DNA of 21,827 bases from CAVSWN01 sp046728115 (GTDB lineage Bacteria > Acidobacteriota > Vicinamibacteria > Vicinamibacterales > CAVVIG01), in the NCBI GenBank assembly GCA_046728115.1, contig JBKPDW010000477.1:1-21827 (forward strand), given 5' to 3'. Shown in pieces: positions 18,145 through 21,827 of this stretch. The notes beneath the pieces were generated by a model. The model ran no database searches. It was not told the origin of the DNA and was given only the letters and a program-made list of their open reading frames with translations. Position 1 is the stretch's first letter; every line of letters begins with the position of its first letter. Both the position numbers and the translations under genes were made by a program.

Positions 18145-18162
18145 GAATTCCAGGGACGTCAA
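18133..18162 (-). promoter_or_regulatory. Promoter of the TonB-receptor/GntR operon
   Basis: On the minus strand, TTGACG (18162-18157), an 18-base spacer and TAATAC (18138-18133) preceded by TGG form a good sigma-70 type promoter with an extended -10. The transcript would start near 18126, about 30 bases before the AGGAGG-ATG of the receptor. Confidence 0.6.
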
Positions 18163-18225
18163 GGGTTACCCCCACGCCGCAGAGAGTCGCTCGTGCGCCC
18201 AAAGCGGCCAAACAATGACACCGCG

Positions 18226-18255
18226 TTGTTCCGGCTGAAACAGAAGTGGTATAAC
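18226..18255 (+). promoter_or_regulatory. Promoter of the uronate operon
   Basis: TTGTTC (18226-18231), 18 bases, then TATAAC (18250-18255) preceded by TGG, giving an extended -10. The transcript would start near 18262, leaving a leader of about 14 bases before the ATG at 18276, which has no clear Shine-Dalgarno. Confidence 0.5.
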
Positions 18256-18256
18256 C
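18244..18256 (+). promoter_or_regulatory. Candidate GntR operator, uronate-operon side
   Basis: AAGTGGTATAACC, with a TGGT-ATA-ACCA palindrome at 18247-18257. It overlaps the -10 of the uronate promoter exactly as the partner site overlaps the receptor promoter, and it faces the opposite way. Binding here would block RNA polymerase. Confidence 0.55.
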
Positions 18257-18275
18257 AATCGCTGCATCGACGACC

Positions 18276-18947
18276 ATGAAGCCAACCGACGCGAGCGTCG
18301 AGCGCACGCAGACGATCCGGGCCATCGAGGCCCATGGCATCGTCGCGATCATCCGCCTGCCCGACGCCGCACGGGTGCGCGCGGTTGTGAACGCGCTCAT
18401 CGAGGGAGGCATCAAGGCGCTCGAGGTCACGATGTCGGTCCCCGGTGCCGTCGCGCTGATTCGTGAGATCGCCCCGACGCTGCCGGCCGGCTTTCTTCTC
18501 GGCGCGGGAACGGTCGTCGATGCCGGGACGGCACGAGCGGTGGTCGATGCCGGCGCCCGATTCGTCGTCAGCCCGGTGTTTCGAGTCGACGTCGTCGCGG
18601 CGTGCCACGAGCGCGGCGTACCGGCGCTGCCGGGCTGTTTCTCGCCGACCGAGATCCTCGATGCGCACGATGCCGGCGCGGACATCATCAAGGTGTTTCC
18701 GGCGACAACGGTCGGACCGCAGTACATCAGGGACCTTCGCGCGCCGCTGCCGCAGCTGAAGCTGATGCCAACCGGCGGTGTTACGCCGGCGAACGCGGGC
18801 GACTGGATTCGGGCCGGCGCGGCGGCGATCGGCATCGGATCTGCGCTCGTCGATGCCGGCGCAATCGCCCGGGGCGAGTGGCGCGCCGTCAGTGAGCGGG
18901 CGCGACAAACGGTGGCATCAGTGGACGCGGCGAGGACGCGGCCATGA
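18276..18947 (+). CDS. eda: 2-keto-3-deoxy-6-phosphogluconate aldolase (KDPG aldolase family)
   Basis: Class I aldolase splitting KDPG into pyruvate and glyceraldehyde-3-phosphate, the last step of uronate and Entner-Doudoroff catabolism. The 223-residue product shows the family landmarks: Glu50 (ALEVTM), GAGTV with Thr79, the Schiff-base Lys139 (IIKVFPA), the PTGGVTPAN loop, and a GIGSALV phosphate loop. The residue matching Arg49 of the E. coli enzyme is Ser54 (EVTMSVP). From memory, some family members such as the Thermotoga enzyme also lack it, so activity is not ruled out but specificity may differ. It is the first gene of the operon and overlaps the kinase gene as ATGA. Control is probably by the local GntR protein through the site on its promoter. 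Confidence 0.93.
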   Translation: MKPTDASVERTQTIRAIEAHGIVAIIRLPDAARVRAVVNALIEGGIKALEVTMSVPGAVALIREIAPTLPAGFLLGAGTVVDAGTARAVVDAGARFVVSPVFRVDVVAACHERGVPALPGCFSPTEILDAHDAGADIIKVFPATTVGPQYIRDLRAPLPQLKLMPTGGVTPANAGDWIRAGAAAIGIGSALVDAGAIARGEWRAVSERARQTVASVDAARTRP

Positions 18948-19969
18948 AAATCGTCACGTTCGGCGAGCTCATGCTGCGGTTGAGCCCGCCGGGGTTCGAG
19001 CGTCTGCTGCAGTCGCCGGTCCTGACCGCCACGTTCGGCGGCGGCGAAGCGAACGTCGCGGTGAGCCTCGCGCACTTTGGGTTCGACAGCTGCTACGTCA
19101 CGTGCCTGCCTCCGCACGCGGTGGGCGACGCCGCGATCCGCGCGCTTCGTGCGGAGGGAGTGCTCACGAACCATATCGTGCGCGGCGGCAATCGCATCGG
19201 CATTTATTTCGTCGAGACCGGCGCGAGCCAGCGCGCGTCCACGGTGATTTACGATCGTGCGGGCTCCGCGATCAGCCAGATGGCGGCGGACGCCGTTCGG
19301 TGGGACGAGGTGCTGGACGGCGCCAGCTGGCTGCACGTCACCGGCATCACGCCGGCGCTCGGCGAGAAGGCGACAGCCGCGACGCGTGCCGCCATTACGC
19401 ATGCCCGCCGCGCCGGCGCGCGCGTTAGCGTCGACCTCAATTACCGGCGCAAACTCTGGAGCGAGGCGCAGGCGCAGACGGCGATGCGCCCGATGATGAG
19501 CGAGGTGGACGTCGTCATCGCAAACGAAGAGGACCTGCAGTGCGTGCTGGGTGTGCCTGTTGCGGGCGTGGACGTCGCCGGCGGCGCGCTGGAGGTCGGC
19601 GCCTATCGTGACGCGGCCGAACGTGTCAGCCGCGAGTTCGGTCCGCCAATCGTGGCCGTCACGCTCCGCGAGAGCCTGTCGGCGAGCGACAACGGCTGGA
19701 GCGCCGTGCTATGGGACGCGGCCGCCCGCATGCTGCACCAGAGCCAGCGGTACGTCGTGCGGCTGGTGGATCGCGTCGGCGGCGGCGACGCGTTCGCGGC
19801 CGGCCTGATTCGCGGCCTTGCGCTCGGAGACCCGCCGGACGCGGCGCTGCGGTTTGCAGTCGCGGCCAGCGCGCTCAAGCAGACCATTCCTGGAGATTTC
19901 AACCGCGTCACCGTCGCCGAGGTGGAGGCGCTGGTCGCGGGCGATGCATCGGGCCGGGTCCGACGATGA
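18944..19969 (+). CDS. kdgK: 2-keto-3-deoxygluconate kinase (PfkB family)
   Basis: Phosphorylates 2-keto-3-deoxygluconate to KDPG, the substrate of the aldolase encoded just upstream. The 341-residue protein has the PfkB fold: the N-terminal strand KIVTFGELMLRLSPP, the substrate-side GGGEANVAVSLAHFG, a central VDLNYRRKLW, IANEEDLQCVLG, and the catalytic signature DRVGGGDAFAAG with the base Asp282, followed by FAVAASALKQTIPGD. The NYR and KLW features fit KDG kinases better than ribokinase or fructokinase. The start codon overlaps the aldolase stop by four bases, implying coupled translation. The length is slightly above the roughly 310 residues usual for the family. The identity as KDG kinase is supported mainly by the neighbouring aldolase and uronate isomerase. 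Confidence 0.88.
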   Translation: MKIVTFGELMLRLSPPGFERLLQSPVLTATFGGGEANVAVSLAHFGFDSCYVTCLPPHAVGDAAIRALRAEGVLTNHIVRGGNRIGIYFVETGASQRASTVIYDRAGSAISQMAADAVRWDEVLDGASWLHVTGITPALGEKATAATRAAITHARRAGARVSVDLNYRRKLWSEAQAQTAMRPMMSEVDVVIANEEDLQCVLGVPVAGVDVAGGALEVGAYRDAAERVSREFGPPIVAVTLRESLSASDNGWSAVLWDAAARMLHQSQRYVVRLVDRVGGGDAFAAGLIRGLALGDPPDAALRFAVAASALKQTIPGDFNRVTVAEVEALVAGDASGRVRR

Positions 19970-20012
19970 GAGACAGTGGTTAGGCCACTCAACGACACCG
20001 AGGGCACGAGCA

Positions 20013-20025
20013 CGATTCTGAATCG
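20013..20025. promoter_or_regulatory. Perfect palindrome just before the uronate isomerase start
   Basis: CGATTC-T-GAATCG, six-base perfect arms, ends three bases before the ATG at 20029 in the 59-base gap after kdgK, where a ribosome-binding site would be expected. A second small hairpin, AGTGG-TTAGG-CCACT (19975-19989), lies earlier in the same gap. Either could shape translation or be an operator. No Shine-Dalgarno is obvious. Confidence 0.35.
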
Positions 20026-20028
20026 GGC

Positions 20029-21453
20029 ATGACCGGATTCATCACCGACGATTTCCTGCTCCACGGCGAGACCGCGCGACGCCTGTATCGCGATTTTGCG
20101 GCTCGCGAGCCAATCCTCGACTATCACTGTCATCTTTCGCCGCGCGATCTCGCCGACAACCGCCGGTTCGACACGCTGTTCGACATCTGGCTCGCTGGCG
20201 ATCACTACAAGTGGCGCGCCATGCGCGCCAATGGCATCCCCGAGCGCTACTGCACTGGCGACGTGTCTCCGTACGAGAAATACCTCGCCTGGGCGAGAAC
20301 CGTCCCTCACACGCTGCGCAACCCGCTGTATCACTGGACCCATCTCGAGCTCGTGCGCTACTTCGGGATCGACGAACTGCTGAACGAACGGACCGCGCCG
20401 GCGATCTGGGAGCGAGCCAACGCGCAGCTGGCGCATCCCGATCTCAGCGTCCGCGGCATCCTGCGCAGGTTCGACGTCAGGTGCGTCTGCACGACCGACG
20501 ATCCGGCGGGGAGCCTTGGCGATCACGAGCGGATTGCGGCCTCGTCGCTCGAGACGGCCGTCTATCCGACGTACCGGCCGGATGCCGCTCTCCGCACGGC
20601 GCACGCCGGCGAATTCAACTGGTGGGTCGATCGGCTCGGCGCCGCCGCCGACATCACGATCGACCGTCTGCCGCAGTTCCTCGACGCCCTGCGCCGGCGA
20701 CACGACGACTTCCACGCGCACGGCTGCCGTTTGTCGGACCACGGCCTCGACCAGTGCTTCGGGGAACCCTGCACGGATACTGATGCGGCGCGCATCTTCG
20801 ATCGCGTGCGCGGCGGGCGCCCGGCGGATCCTCCGGACGTCACGCGGTTCGCCAGCTATCTGATGCTTTTTTTCGGCCGGCTCGACGCCGAGCGCGGCTG
20901 GACCAAACAACTCCATCTGGGCGCGTTCCGCAACGTCAACTCGCGGATGTTCGCCACGCTCGGACCCGACACCGGATTCGACGCCATCGACGATCGTCTG
21001 CAGATGCGGGCGCTCGCCGGGTACCTGGACATGCTGGCGCGCGAACGGTCGCTGCCCCGGGTTATCGTCTACAACCTGAACCCGGCGGACAATTACGCAT
21101 TCGCGACGCTGGCCGGCTGTTTTCAGGATGGCGAATCCGCCGGAAAGATTCAGTTCGGCAGCGCGTGGTGGTTTCTCGATCAGAAGGAAGGGGTCGAATG
21201 GCAGCTCAACGCGCTCTCGGCGACCGGGCTCCTGTCGCGCTTCGTCGGCATGCTGACCGATTCGAGATCCTTCATGTCGTTTCCGCGCCACGAATACTTC
21301 CGCCGCGTGCTCTGCAATCTCCTCGGCTCCGAGATGGATCGGGGCGAGCTTCCCGTTGACGAGGAGCTCGTCGGAGGCATGATCCGAAACATCTGCTACG
21401 CGAACGCCGCCGCGTTTCTCGAGCTCGCGCCAGTGCGACAGGAGAGCCGATGA
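20029..21453 (+). CDS. uxaC: Uronate isomerase (glucuronate/galacturonate isomerase)
   Basis: Converts D-glucuronate to D-fructuronate and D-galacturonate to D-tagaturonate in the cytoplasm, the entry step to KDG. At 474 residues it matches the usual length (about 470). It belongs to the amidohydrolase-fold family: metal-binding His33 and His35 in LDYHCHLSPRDL, then GDHYKWRAMRANG, the CTTDDPAGSL segment, KQLHLGAFRNVNSRMF, and GSAWWFLDQKEG with VGMLTDSRSFMSFPRHEYFRR near the C-terminus. The gene lies 59 bases after kdgK and overlaps the GH28 gene as ATGA. The reductase and dehydratase steps between its product and KDG are not in the window. Confidence 0.96.
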   Translation: MTGFITDDFLLHGETARRLYRDFAAREPILDYHCHLSPRDLADNRRFDTLFDIWLAGDHYKWRAMRANGIPERYCTGDVSPYEKYLAWARTVPHTLRNPLYHWTHLELVRYFGIDELLNERTAPAIWERANAQLAHPDLSVRGILRRFDVRCVCTTDDPAGSLGDHERIAASSLETAVYPTYRPDAALRTAHAGEFNWWVDRLGAAADITIDRLPQFLDALRRRHDDFHAHGCRLSDHGLDQCFGEPCTDTDAARIFDRVRGGRPADPPDVTRFASYLMLFFGRLDAERGWTKQLHLGAFRNVNSRMFATLGPDTGFDAIDDRLQMRALAGYLDMLARERSLPRVIVYNLNPADNYAFATLAGCFQDGESAGKIQFGSAWWFLDQKEGVEWQLNALSATGLLSRFVGMLTDSRSFMSFPRHEYFRRVLCNLLGSEMDRGELPVDEELVGGMIRNICYANAAAFLELAPVRQESR

Positions 21454-21827
21454 CGACTCGACGCGCATTTCTGAAAACTCTCGCCGTCGGCGCAGCCGCT
21501 GCGGTGTATCCACCGCCGCGATGGTTAGCGGCGCAGACGCGCACCGACCCGTGGCTGGAGGTACCGCGCATTCTTGCGCGCATTCGTCCGCCGGTGTTTC
21601 CCGCACGCGAATTCGATATCACGAAGTTCGGCGCCGTGGGCGACAACACCAGAGACAGCACCGACGCCTTCCGCGACGCCATCGCTGCGTGCAACCGCGC
21701 CGGCGGCGGGCGTGTCGTGGCCTGCGGGCGAATTCCTGACGGCGGCTATCGAGCTGAAGAGCCGCGTCAACCTGAGCCTGTCGTCGAACGCTACGATACG
21801 GTTTACACACGACACGAGCCGATACCT
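21450..21827 (+). CDS. Tat-exported GH28 pectinase (polygalacturonase-like), 5' part, apparent frameshift
   Basis: N-terminal part of a glycoside hydrolase family 28 protein, which cleaves homogalacturonan or rhamnogalacturonan. It starts at the ATG at 21450, overlapping the uxaC stop as ATGA. A Tat signal peptide is visible (TTRRAFLKTLAVGAAAA, cut near LAAQ), followed by the family opening FDITKFGAVGDNTRDSTDAF and AIAACNRAGGGRVV. After about 21719 the family sequence continues in a different frame: PAGEFLTAAIELK, SRVNLSLSSNATIRF, THDTSRYL. Relatives usually read GGGRVVVPAG, so a loss of two bases near 21720 is the simplest explanation (a one-base gain is the alternative). It could be a true mutation or a sequence error near the window end. 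The catalytic Asp residues lie outside the window. Its place behind uxaC, eda and kdgK supports a pectin role. Confidence 0.82.
   Translation, partial: MTTRRAFLKTLAVGAAAAVYPPPRWLAAQTRTDPWLEVPRILARIRPPVFPAREFDITKFGAVGDNTRDSTDAFRDAIAACNRAGGGRVVACGRIPDGGYRAEEPRQPEPVVERYDTVYTRHEPIP

Noticed and set aside
18095..19402. Upstream extension of the TonB-receptor frame across the aldolase and kinase genes
   Set aside because: The AGGAGG-ATG plus signal peptide at 18094 marks the real start, and the extension is antisense to two confident genes.

Overview
The window is GC-rich, gene-dense bacterial DNA. Several traits point to an Acidobacteriota-type organism, possibly the Vicinamibacteria: a 1208-residue TonB-dependent receptor with an N-terminal carboxypeptidase-regulatory-like domain, a secreted subtilase with a tail of DNIVWGT repeats, a dihaem DUF1111-type oxidoreductase, and the remnant of an outer-membrane barrel ending in FNLSPGF. 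This assignment rests on family knowledge, not on a marker gene. No rRNA, tRNA, CRISPR array, insertion sequence or phage gene was seen.

Layout. (1) 1-1875, minus: a secreted S8 protease whose C-terminal repeat tail runs off the left edge. (2) 2270-6957, minus: a two-gene operon with an ATGA overlap, made of an ArsR-type HTH fused to a SAM-methyltransferase fold, followed by full-length cobalamin-dependent methionine synthase (metH). (3) 7055-8298, minus: a small conserved protein and an Fpg/Nei DNA glycosylase that must start at TTG. (4) 8443-9006, plus: a secreted protein of unknown function, then a decayed outer-membrane-protein C-terminus. (5) 9298-11848, plus: a second ArsR-methyltransferase fusion followed by S-adenosylhomocysteine hydrolase (ahcY). 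(6) 12013-13602, minus: a dihaem cytochrome. (7) 13695-18094, minus: a TonB-dependent receptor and a FadR-type GntR regulator 2 nt behind it. (8) 18276 to the right edge, plus: KDPG aldolase, KDG kinase, uronate isomerase and the start of a Tat-exported GH28 pectinase.

Two systems stand out. First, the two enzymes that clear SAH and homocysteine (AhcY, then MetH) each sit directly behind their own ArsR-methyltransferase fusion protein. Each regulator gene has an inverted repeat touching its start codon. This suggests a duplicated, SahR-like sensor of SAH or SAM controlling the methionine cycle. Second, regions 7 and 8 form a divergent pectin/uronate locus. Its two promoters carry matching sites (AAGTGGTA-NN-ACC), each covering the -10 element and each facing its own gene. 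These are good candidates for operators of the local GntR protein.

Signs of decay or instability: a frameshifted and nonsense-mutated barrel remnant at 9050-9235, an apparent frameshift in the GH28 gene near 21720, a 7-bp tandem repeat inside the metH reading frame, and a REP-like hairpin in front of ahcY.
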